64,000 nucleotides of DNA from NCBI RefSeq assembly GCF_001746295.1, contig NZ_MJAH01000022.1, positions 62,001-126,000 on the forward strand. The letters are read 5' to 3'. This DNA comes from Streptomyces sp. LUP47B (GTDB taxonomy: Bacteria; Actinomycetota; Actinomycetes; Streptomycetales; Streptomycetaceae). A program made the translations under genes and the position numbers. Positions 1-7,263 of the stretch are shown in pieces. A model generated the notes under the pieces. That model had not been told where the DNA came from, ran no database searches, and saw only the letters and a list, made by a program, of their open reading frames with translations. Each line of letters starts with the position of its first letter. Within the stretch, counting starts at the first letter, position 1.

Positions 1-47
1 GGGCGACGCATCGCACTACTCGGCCGTAGCGGCGTAGTCACAGAGAC

Positions 48-86
48 GGGAGGCCCCCGAGAGGACGTGACTCGCGGGGGCTTCCC
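48..86 (-). terminator. hairpin terminator after the methyltransferase gene
   Basis: Arms GGGAGGCCCCCG (48-59) and CGGGGGCTTCCC (75-86) pair over 12 bases with one G-U type mismatch and a 15-base loop. It lies 18 bases beyond the stop of the minus-strand methyltransferase. There is no good U-tract, so efficiency is uncertain. Confidence 0.55.
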
Positions 87-104
87 ATGTGACCCGTCGG
101 CTTC

Positions 105-881
105 TCAGGCCTTTCGTCCCACACCCCCGTGCTGGCCGATCGGGGCGGGGGACGTGTCGCCGTCCGGGCGCCACAGCGGGACCGACACCACGCCCGGGTC
201 CACCAGCTCCAGGCCCTCGAAGAACGCCTCGATCTTGTCGACCGGACGCAGGAGGTAGGGCACCGCGCCGGTCTCGTTGTAGGCGTCCTGGGCCTGCTCG
301 TAGTCCGGGTCGGTGCCGCGGGAGCCGTCGTTGACGCACAGGTAGCTGCCCGAGGGCAGGCCCGCCACCAGCCGGCGGACCAGGTCGCGGGCCAGGTCGT
401 AGTCGGTGACATGGCCGAGGATGCCGCTGAGGATCAGGGCTGTCGGACGGGTGAGGTCCAGGGTCCGGGAGGCCGCCTCCAGGATCTTCTCCGGCTCGTA
501 GAGCGTCAGGTCCTCGTACGCCGTCTCGCCCTCCGCCGTGGAGGTGAGCAGGGCACGGGCGTGGGCGAGGACCAGCGGGTCGTTGTCCACGTAGACGATC
601 TTCGATTCGGGGGCGAGACGCTGGGCGACCTCGTGGGTGTTGTCGACCGTGGGCAGCCCGGTGCCGACGTCCAGGAACTGGCGGACGCCCGCCTCCTCGA
701 CCAGGTACCGGATGCTGCGGCCGAGAAAGGCGCGGCTGCTCCGGGCGATCGTGACGATGCCGGGGAAGACGGCCGTGTAGGCGTCGCCGGCCGCCTCGTC
801 GACGGGGTAGTTGTCCTTGCCGCCGAGCCAGTAGTTCCAGATCCGGGCCGAATGCGGCACCGAGGTGTCGATCTCCATCAT
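105..881 (-). CDS. SAM-dependent methyltransferase, SAV2177/DUF574 family
   Basis: 258 aa, the usual size for the Methyltransf_19 (DUF574) proteins found in many copies in Streptomyces. The N-terminal SARIWNYWLGGKDNY-type stretch is the family hallmark, followed by a Rossmann SAM-binding motif, FLDVGTGLPT, and a downstream acidic strand VYVDNDP. The substrates of this family are unknown. The gene is last in a minus-strand run after the FGGY kinase and histidine phosphatase genes, only 12 bases after the phosphatase stop, so co-transcription is likely but a functional link is not shown. Two ATGs are adjacent at the start (881 and 878); the ribosome site is weak, which suggests coupling to the upstream gene. 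Confidence 0.88.
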   Translation of the reverse strand: MMEIDTSVPHSARIWNYWLGGKDNYPVDEAAGDAYTAVFPGIVTIARSSRAFLGRSIRYLVEEAGVRQFLDVGTGLPTVDNTHEVAQRLAPESKIVYVDNDPLVLAHARALLTSTAEGETAYEDLTLYEPEKILEAASRTLDLTRPTALILSGILGHVTDYDLARDLVRRLVAGLPSGSYLCVNDGSRGTDPDYEQAQDAYNETGAVPYLLRPVDKIEAFFEGLELVDPGVVSVPLWRPDGDTSPAPIGQHGGVGRKA

Positions 882-893
882 GGACCCATCGTG

Positions 894-1517
894 CTACGAC
901 CTGTCCGGCTCGCACGGCACATTGAGGGAGAGAAGTGCGGCGGATCCGTGGTTGTCGAGGCGGAGTTCGGTGATCGCCGCGTTCCGCAACCGCGGGAACA
1001 CTCTGCGGTACTCCCCGAGCGGGATCGACAGCAGCGTGCACAGCACCAGCCGCAGCAGGGTGTTGTGGGCGACGACCAGGACGCGCTCGTCGGGATGGGC
1101 GGCGGCGATGCCGCGCAGGGCGCCGGCGCCACGGGCGGCGGCTTCGAGCGGGTCCTCAGCGCCGGGGAAGGGGTACGTCACCGGATCCGCCCGGAACGCC
1201 TCGGCCGCGTCGGGGACCTCGGCGGCGAACTCCGCGAGGGTACGGCCCTCCACCACCCCGAAGTCGCACTCCCTGAGGGCGGGTTCGCGGTGCGGGGTGA
1301 CGCCGAGGGCACGACAGGCGGGGTCGGCGGTGGCGATCGCCCGCGAGAGGGGGGACGTCCAGATCGCGTCGGGACGGTGTACGGCGGCCCACCGGCCGAG
1401 TGCCTCCGCCTGGGCGCGGCCCTCGTCGGTGAGCCCGATGTCGCTCACCCCCGCGTAACGGTTCTCGGCGTGCCAGATGGTCTGTCCGTGCCGGGCCAGC
1501 AGCAGGGTCGTGCTCAT
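894..1517 (-). CDS. histidine phosphatase family protein (phosphoglycerate mutase-like)
   Basis: 207 aa starting at MSTTLLLARHGQT. The RHG motif lies at the very N-terminus, giving the phospho-accepting histidine; the acid/base region is RECDFG and the second catalytic histidine is in VLVVAHNTLL. The frame stays open 12 codons further upstream, but the ATG at 1517 places the RHG motif where the family has it and has GGAG about 11 bases upstream. Members range from phosphoglycerate mutases to broad phosphatases, so the substrate cannot be read from sequence. It lies 48 bases after the FGGY kinase stop on the same strand, so it could act on a sugar phosphate made by that kinase; that is inference. 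Confidence 0.87.
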   Translation of the reverse strand: MSTTLLLARHGQTIWHAENRYAGVSDIGLTDEGRAQAEALGRWAAVHRPDAIWTSPLSRAIATADPACRALGVTPHREPALRECDFGVVEGRTLAEFAAEVPDAAEAFRADPVTYPFPGAEDPLEAAARGAGALRGIAAAHPDERVLVVAHNTLLRLVLCTLLSIPLGEYRRVFPRLRNAAITELRLDNHGSAALLSLNVPCEPDRS

Positions 1518-1565
1518 GTGGGTGCGGTCTCCAGGTTCTCTGCGGTCGGTCACGGTCGTTCGTCG

Positions 1566-3005
1566 TCAGGATGCTGTGCTGTCCTGGTCGAGCCGGGCGC
1601 GCGCATGGGCCGCCACCTGCGCCGAAAGCCAGCCGCGCGCGGTGAGTTCGCCGACGAGACGGGCGTACGGGTCGGCGAAGAGGGCCGTGCGGCCGGGGCG
1701 CGGGCGCACGACCGTGCGGATGCGGACCATGTGCTCGGCGGCCTCCGCCAGCGGGGTCCCGGTGGCGCCGTGCAGCGCCAACGCGGCCATTCCCAGGGCC
1801 GGTTCGGTCTGTTCGGGTACCCGGGCCGGGCGGCCGAGGATGTCGGCGCGGAGCTGGTTCCAGTACGGGCTGCGGGCCGCGCCGCCGGTGAAGGTGAGGG
1901 GGCCGTCCAGCGGGGCGCCCAGGTGGTGCAGGTAGTCCAGGCACAGACGTTCCGCGAACCCGACGCCCTGGAGGATCCCGGCCCAGCGGTCGGCGTCGTC
2001 GGCGGGGGTGCCCAGGAGGAGGGCGGTGGCGTCCGGGGCCAGGAACGGGAACCGCTCGCCCCGCGAGACCAGCGGGTACGCGACCGCGCCGGACGGCTCG
2101 AACGCTGCCGCCCGTTCGTCCATGGCCACCGGGTCCACGTCCGTGGGCAGCGCCCCCGCGCCCACGCTCGACGCCCCGCCGGGCAGCCAGGTACCGCCCG
2201 GCGCGCGGTGGTTGTAGACCACGCCGGTGGGGTCCCGCACCGGGTCCGGAGTGGCCCCCTTGAGCACGAGGGTGGTGCCGAGCACCGAGTTCCAGGATCC
2301 GTGCCGCAGGGCGCCCGCCGCGATCTGGGCCGCGCAGCCGTCGGTCATCCCGGCGATGACGGGGGTCCCGGCGGGGATGCCGGTCGCCTCCGCGGCGGCC
2401 GGGCAGACCTCGCCGAGACGGGTGCCGGGCAGGACGACGTCGGGGAGGTCCAGGGCGACATCCGGCCAGGCCTCGCGCTCGAGGTCGTAGCCCGTCTTGA
2501 GGGCATGGCTGGAATCGGTGGGCACCGGCCCGCCGACCAGCCGGGCGGTGACGATGTCGGGCTGGTGGGTGACCCGGCCCTTGCCGTGCGCGCCGACGAG
2601 CCACAGCGCCTTCGGCAGCGCCCACGTGTCCTGTACCGCGAGCCCCGCCTCCCGCAGCCGGGCCGCCTCGCCCGCGGCGCGTGCGTCGTCGTACATGAGC
2701 GCCGGGCTCGCCGGCCGTCCCTCCTCGTCCGTCAGCAGCACCGTCCCCGAGGTCCCGCACACCGCGAGCCCGCCGATCCGTACACCCGTCAGAGTGAGAA
2801 GCGCGGAACGGGACGCCGTACACACGGCCTCCCACCACTCCCCCGGATCCTGCTCGTGCCGCCCGCCCTCGCGCCGGCCGCCGAGCGGGGCGGAACCCCG
2901 GCCCCGCACGGTTCCGCCGGCCGTGACCGCCAGGGCGCGCACGCTCTGGGTGCCGAGGTCGATCCCCAGCCACACCGTCTCGTTCTCGTCTGTCATCTCT
3001 GTCAT
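1566..3005 (-). CDS. FGGY-family carbohydrate kinase (xylulokinase-like)
   Basis: 479 aa, normal for FGGY kinases. The N-terminal ATPase-fold motif WLGIDLGTQSVRALAV and the C-terminal lobe motif FTGGAARSPYWNQL are clear, and AGMTDGCAAQ supplies the likely catalytic Asp. It phosphorylates a sugar or polyol with ATP; closest in character to xylulokinases, but substrate specificity in this family cannot be assigned by eye. The ATG at 3005 is preceded by GGGAGG at 5-base spacing; a second in-frame ATG lies three codons in. It is divergent from the hydroxyacid dehydrogenase gene across 88 bases, which must hold both promoters, and it heads the operon with the phosphatase and methyltransferase genes. 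Confidence 0.9.
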   Translation of the reverse strand: MTEMTDENETVWLGIDLGTQSVRALAVTAGGTVRGRGSAPLGGRREGGRHEQDPGEWWEAVCTASRSALLTLTGVRIGGLAVCGTSGTVLLTDEEGRPASPALMYDDARAAGEAARLREAGLAVQDTWALPKALWLVGAHGKGRVTHQPDIVTARLVGGPVPTDSSHALKTGYDLEREAWPDVALDLPDVVLPGTRLGEVCPAAAEATGIPAGTPVIAGMTDGCAAQIAAGALRHGSWNSVLGTTLVLKGATPDPVRDPTGVVYNHRAPGGTWLPGGASSVGAGALPTDVDPVAMDERAAAFEPSGAVAYPLVSRGERFPFLAPDATALLLGTPADDADRWAGILQGVGFAERLCLDYLHHLGAPLDGPLTFTGGAARSPYWNQLRADILGRPARVPEQTEPALGMAALALHGATGTPLAEAAEHMVRIRTVVRPRPGRTALFADPYARLVGELTARGWLSAQVAAHARARLDQDSTAS

Positions 3006-3093
3006 CGGGGCCTCCCACCCGCACGGGGTCTATGCGTACCCCGGACCCGCGGCTCAACATCGTGACAGTGAAGCGACGATCCGGAGGTCGACG

Positions 3094-4137
3094 ATGACCC
3101 AGAGGACCGATCCCGTACGTGTCGTGGCGGCCGGCGACCACTTCGTACTGCCGGGGCTGATCGCCGGGGCCGTCGAGGCCGAGCTGGGCGACATCGCCGC
3201 GGAGACGAAGGAGCTGAGGCTCGGCTGGCCGCTGGAACCCTTCGGGCCCGTGGCGGAGGTGACGGAGGCGAGCGACGCCGAGGACGAGCTGATCGAGGCG
3301 CTGGACGGCGCGGAGGTCCTCGTCACCCAGATGGGCCCGGTGACCGAGCGGGTGCTGAACGCCGCCGACAGCCTCCGGCTGGTCGTCGTGTGCCGGGGCG
3401 GCCCGGTCAACGTGAACCTCGACGCGGCCAAGGCCCGTGACGTACGGGTGTGCTTCGCGCCCGGCCGCAACGCCGCCGCCACCGCCGAGTTCACCGTCGG
3501 CATGCTGCTGGCCGCCGTGCGCCGCATCCCGCAGGCCCACGACCTCCTGGCCGGACAGGGCAGTTGGGAAGGCGGCGCCGCCTACTACACGTACGAGCAC
3601 AGCGGCCTGGAGCTGGAGGACCTGCCCGTCGGACTCGTCGGCTACGGCGCCGTCGGCAGCCGGGTCGCGCGCGTGTTGTGCGCCTTCGGCGCGCAGGTCA
3701 TGGTGTACGACCCCTATGTGCGCGGCGAGATCCACGGCCTGCGCGTGTCCTCGCTGGACCAGCTCCTCACCCGCTCCCGGGTGATCACCCTGCACGCCCG
3801 CCTCACCGCCGAGACCCGCGGTCTGATCGGTGCACGCGAGCTGGCCCTGCTGCCCCAGGGGGCGGTCGTGGTGAACGTGGCCCGCGGCCCGCTCCTCGAC
3901 GAGAGCGCCCTGTGCGACGGGCTGGAGGCCGGCCGGCTGTCGGCGGCGGCCCTCGACACCTACGAGCACGAGCCGCTGCCCCCGGACTCCCGGCTGCACG
4001 CCCTGGCCGACCGGTTCGTCCTGACCCCGCACCTCGGCGGGGCGAGCCGCGCGGTGGCCGAGAAGGCGGCGAGGATCGCGGCGGAGGAGGTGGGCCGCTG
4101 GGTGCGGGGGGAGCCGTTGGCGCACTGTCTGACCTGA
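3094..4137 (+). CDS. D-2-hydroxyacid dehydrogenase (NAD-dependent, PGDH-like)
   Basis: 347 aa. NAD-binding Rossmann motif GLVGYGAVGSRVARVL, followed by the catalytic Arg region NVARGPLLDE and catalytic His in LTPHLGGAS: the pattern of 2-hydroxyacid dehydrogenases such as phosphoglycerate or erythronate-phosphate dehydrogenases. The ATG at 3094 has GGAGG eight bases upstream; the frame is open further 5' but that part has no coding character and overlaps the divergent kinase. The second FGGY kinase follows after 13 bases, so the two are almost certainly co-transcribed. A dehydrogenase flanked by two sugar kinases suggests oxidation of a sugar acid or polyol derivative; the substrate is unknown. 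Confidence 0.88.
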   Translation: MTQRTDPVRVVAAGDHFVLPGLIAGAVEAELGDIAAETKELRLGWPLEPFGPVAEVTEASDAEDELIEALDGAEVLVTQMGPVTERVLNAADSLRLVVVCRGGPVNVNLDAAKARDVRVCFAPGRNAAATAEFTVGMLLAAVRRIPQAHDLLAGQGSWEGGAAYYTYEHSGLELEDLPVGLVGYGAVGSRVARVLCAFGAQVMVYDPYVRGEIHGLRVSSLDQLLTRSRVITLHARLTAETRGLIGARELALLPQGAVVVNVARGPLLDESALCDGLEAGRLSAAALDTYEHEPLPPDSRLHALADRFVLTPHLGGASRAVAEKAARIAAEEVGRWVRGEPLAHCLT

Positions 4138-4150
4138 GCCGGGAGGCAAC

Positions 4151-5578
4151 ATGTACGTCGGTATCGATGTGGGCACGTCCGTCGTCAAGGCCGCCGCGTT
4201 CGACAGCGGGGGCCGTCAACTGGCCGTCGAGGCACGCCCGGTGGAGCTCTCCCTGCACGGCGGGTTCGTCGAGCAGGACATGGCGGAGGTCTACGACGCC
4301 GTCGTCGACGTCCTCGGCAAGCTGACCGGGCGGGTGCCGGAGCCGGTGGAGCTGGCCGGGCTGACCGGTCAGGGCGACGGGGTGTGGCTGGTCGACGAGG
4401 AGGGGCGGCCGGTGCGTTCGGCGGTGTCCTGGATGGACGGCCGGGCCCATGAACTGCTCGACCAGTGGCTGGCGGACGGCACGTTCGAGACGGTGTTCCG
4501 GCGGACCGGCGGGGCGATGTTTCCCGGCTCGCCGGGGCCGTTGCTGGCCTGGCTGGACCGGTACGACCCGAAGTCCCTGGATGCCGCCGCGACCGCCGTG
4601 TACTGCAAGGACATGGTCTTCCAGCGGCTGACGGGTGCGGCACGGGCGACGACGGACGTGTCGGACTCGTCCATGCCCTTCCTCGACCCCCGGACACGTT
4701 CGTACGACAACCGGGTGGTCGAGCTGCTGGGACTCACCCGTCGCCGGCGGCTGCTCGCCCCCATCGGCGACCCGATCGCCACGGGCGAGGCGCGGGGCGA
4801 GGGGCTGCCGTCCGGGACACGGCTCTCGAACGGGCCGTACGACCTGCCGGCCTGTGCGCTGGGCGCCGGGGTCACCGTGCCGGGCGACGGACTCCTCATC
4901 GTCGGGACGTGTCTGGCCGCGCTCGTCGCCACCACCGAGCTGGACCTGACCGGCGAGCCGGCCGGGCTGTACATCTCCACCGACCGGCCCGGGCACCGGT
5001 TGCGGGCGATGCCGGCGATGGTGGGGACGGCGGCACTGGACTGGGTGCTGTCGACGACCGGCGTCACACATGCCGAGGTGGACGACCTGCTGGCGGCGAC
5101 CCCGCCGGGGGCGCACGGGGTCCGGGTGCTGCCGTACTTCGCTCCCTCCGGGGAGCGGGCTCCGTTCGTCGAGCCCCATCTGCGGGCCGAGCTGAGCGGG
5201 GTCTCGCTGGAGACGACCAAGGCGGATCTGATCCGGGCGACGTGCGAGGGGATCGGTTACGCGGCCCGGCACTGTCTGGAGGCGGCCGGGCTGACGGGGT
5301 CGTTGGCGGTGTGCGGCGGGGGGACGCGCAGTCCTGCCTGGATGCGGTTGCTGGCCGACGTGCTCGGGCGGCCGCTGCGGGTCGTGGAGGGCGAGGTGGG
5401 GGCTCGGGGAGCGGTACTGGCCGCGGCCGAGCGGCACGGGGTCCCGCTGGACACCGCGGCCTGGACCGAACCGACGGCGATCGTGGAGCCGGACGCGAGC
5501 CGGGCGTCGTACTACGCCAAGGGCTACGAGGAGCACCTTGACCGACTGAAGGAGGCTCGGGGGCGGGCGAGGCGCTGA
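4151..5578 (+). CDS. FGGY-family carbohydrate kinase (second copy)
   Basis: 475 aa FGGY kinase, distinct in sequence from the one at 1566-3005. N-terminal YVGIDVGTSVVKAAAF, central GPYDLPACALGAG with the probable catalytic Asp, and C-terminal CGGGTRSPAWMRLLADVLG are all present. GGGAGG sits just upstream of the ATG. It follows the hydroxyacid dehydrogenase by 13 bases. Its last nine codons (KEARGRARR) are arginine-rich and are part of a 136-bp repeat that continues past the stop, so the natural C-terminus may have been reshaped by repeat expansion. Substrate unknown; L-xylulose, erythritol or similar are possibilities. Confidence 0.9.
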   Translation: MYVGIDVGTSVVKAAAFDSGGRQLAVEARPVELSLHGGFVEQDMAEVYDAVVDVLGKLTGRVPEPVELAGLTGQGDGVWLVDEEGRPVRSAVSWMDGRAHELLDQWLADGTFETVFRRTGGAMFPGSPGPLLAWLDRYDPKSLDAAATAVYCKDMVFQRLTGAARATTDVSDSSMPFLDPRTRSYDNRVVELLGLTRRRRLLAPIGDPIATGEARGEGLPSGTRLSNGPYDLPACALGAGVTVPGDGLLIVGTCLAALVATTELDLTGEPAGLYISTDRPGHRLRAMPAMVGTAALDWVLSTTGVTHAEVDDLLAATPPGAHGVRVLPYFAPSGERAPFVEPHLRAELSGVSLETTKADLIRATCEGIGYAARHCLEAAGLTGSLAVCGGGTRSPAWMRLLADVLGRPLRVVEGEVGARGAVLAAAERHGVPLDTAAWTEPTAIVEPDASRASYYAKGYEEHLDRLKEARGRARR

Positions 5579-6180
5579 CGATGGGAGGAGGCCGGGGCGA
5601 GCGAGGCACCGACAACTCGAGCAGGCTCGGACGAGCGAGGCACCGACGACGCCACGAGGCTGGCAGACCACACGCCGACGTGGCGAGGAGGCTCGGGGGC
5701 GGGCGAGGCGCTGACGATGCGAGGAGGCCGGGGCGAGCGAGGCACCGACAACTCGAGCAGGCTCGGACGAGCGAGGCACCGACGACGCCACGAGGCTGGC
5801 AGACCACACGCCGACGTGGCGAGGAGGCTCGGGGGCGGGCGAAGCGCTGACGACGCGAGGAGGCTGGGGGCGGCGGGCGAGACACCGACGACACCACGAG
5901 GCCCGGAGGCGAGCAAGACACCGACGGCTCGGAGGCGTGCGAGGCACCGACGACGCCACGAGGCCCGGAGCAGAAACAGACGCCGACGACGCGAGAGAGC
6001 CCGGATCAGGCCAGACGCCGACGAGGCGGACAGCTCGCAGCAGACCCCGACGCCGACGACACGAGAAGACCCGCAGCAAGCCAGACGCCGGCACGGCGAG
6101 AAACCCCGCCGCAAGCCATACGCCCACAACACAAGAACCCGCGGCACGACAGGCGCTGATGTCGCGGCGGGACCGATTCC
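5551..6180. repeat. 136-bp direct repeat array and degenerate extension
   Basis: The unit beginning GGAGGCTCGGGGGCGGGCGA starts at 5551, 5687 and 5823, an exact 136-bp spacing. Copies 1 and 2 are nearly identical; copy 3 holds for about 40 bases and then decays. Copy 1 starts inside the kinase gene and carries its stop codon, so the gene's tail has been duplicated. Internal shorter elements (GAGGCACCGACGACGCCACGAGG-like, about 20-45 bases apart) continue in degraded form to about 6180. Open frames cross it on both strands but have low-complexity Arg/Ala/Ser composition and no ribosome sites, so I read the 5579-6256 gap as non-coding. Confidence 0.85.
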
Positions 6181-6256
6181 GGGCTGATGCGTCGGCCCCG
6201 CGAGAACCTACGCTCGCGGGGCCGAGGCGGTCGGCCTCCGGACAGTGAGGGGTCAC

Positions 6257-6463
6257 ATGCCGAAGATGCCGTGTCCGAACTGCCGCTCGTCCGAGGAGTT
6301 CGAACCGCTCAGGGACGACAAGGAGAAGGCACACGTGAAGAAGCACAAGCCGAAGTGGGCCCGCCTCAACGCGTACTACCGCTGCTCACGCGGGAGCTGC
6401 CGGCGATTCCAGCGGCTGGGTGACGTGAAGGACGGCGGCTCCTTCCCCGAGCCGGAGAAGTGA
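6257..6463 (+). CDS. small zinc-ribbon protein, function unknown
   Basis: 68 aa beginning MPKMPCPNC. Two cysteine pairs, CPNC near the N-terminus and CSRGSC about 35 residues later, look like a zinc ribbon; the space between is lysine-rich. GAGGGG lies 5-8 bases before the ATG at 6257; an open frame four codons longer exists but lacks a site. The stop abuts the stop of the convergent oxidoreductase gene with no bases between (TGATCA). I know no function; a nucleic-acid-binding or redox-responsive role would be guesswork. It looks like a conserved Streptomyces hypothetical. Confidence 0.75.
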   Translation: MPKMPCPNCRSSEEFEPLRDDKEKAHVKKHKPKWARLNAYYRCSRGSCRRFQRLGDVKDGGSFPEPEK

Positions 6464-7126
6464 TCACAGGTTGCTGAAGTCCGGGCCCTTCGTACGCGTG
6501 CGCTTGATCTCGTAGAAGCCCGGCACCGACGCCACCGCGAGCGTGCCGTCCCACAGCCTCGCCGCGTCCTCGCCCTTGGGGGCCGGGGTGACGACCGGAC
6601 CGAAGAAGGCGATCTGCTCGCCGTCCGGGCCGGGGACCGCGATGACCGGGGTGCCGACCTCCTGGCCGACCTTTTCGATGCCCTCCTTGTGGGAGGCCCG
6701 CAACTCGGCGTCGAACTCGAAGTCCTCCTGGTCGGCGTAGTCGATCAGGTCGGCGGGCAGGCCCACCTCGTCGAGCGCGGCGGCGATGGCCTCGACGGTC
6801 GGGCCCTCGCCCTGGTTGTGGAAGCGGGTGCCGAGCGCGGTGTAGAGCGGGCCGAGGACGTCGGCGCCGTGCTTCTGCCAGGCCGCGGTGACCACCCGGA
6901 TCGGCTTCCACGCCTTGGTCGCCAGCATGTCCCGGTACTCCTCGGGCAGCTGGTCGAGCTTGTCCTCATTGAGCACCGCCAGGCTCATGATGTGCCAGCG
7001 CACCTCGATGTCCCGGACCTTCTCCACCTCCAGGACCCAGCGGGAGGTCATCCAGGCCCAGGGGCACAGCGGGTCGAACCAGAAGTCGACGGGGGTCTTG
7101 GCGGCGGCGTTCGAGGTCTCGGACAT
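6464..7126 (-). CDS. DsbA-family oxidoreductase, mycothiol-dependent nitroreductase Rv2466c-like
   Basis: 220 aa with a thioredoxin-fold start DFWFDPLCPWAWMTSRW, the long helical insert typical of DsbA/FrnE-type proteins, and the cis-Pro region GTPVIAVPG. The actinobacterial Rv2466c family uses mycothiol. The active site here is CPWA rather than CPWC, so only the first Cys remains and a monothiol mechanism is implied. Start chosen at ATG 7126, with AGGAG eight bases upstream; an open extension of 40 codons has no support. It is divergent from the aminopeptidase N gene (138 bases apart), an arrangement I recall as conserved in streptomycetes. Confidence 0.88.
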   Translation of the reverse strand: MSETSNAAAKTPVDFWFDPLCPWAWMTSRWVLEVEKVRDIEVRWHIMSLAVLNEDKLDQLPEEYRDMLATKAWKPIRVVTAAWQKHGADVLGPLYTALGTRFHNQGEGPTVEAIAAALDEVGLPADLIDYADQEDFEFDAELRASHKEGIEKVGQEVGTPVIAVPGPDGEQIAFFGPVVTPAPKGEDAARLWDGTLAVASVPGFYEIKRTRTKGPDFSNL

Positions 7127-7263
7127 GGGTCTCCTCAGAAAGGTGTTCGCTTCAACCCCCAACACCGCTCGTCGCCCACCCCATTCCCGGCTGACCGACG
7201 TCAGGGGCACATGGCAGGATCGGGCCTGTCCGCATGCTGAACACACCCGAGGGAGTACCGCCC

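Noticed and set aside
129..3065. A 978-codon plus-strand frame over the first operon
   Set aside because: Shadow of the methyltransferase, phosphatase and FGGY kinase genes on the other strand.
5579..6187. Open frames through the 136-bp repeats on both strands as genes
   Set aside because: Arg/Ser/Ala low-complexity products created by repetition, no ribosome sites, and no recognisable fold.
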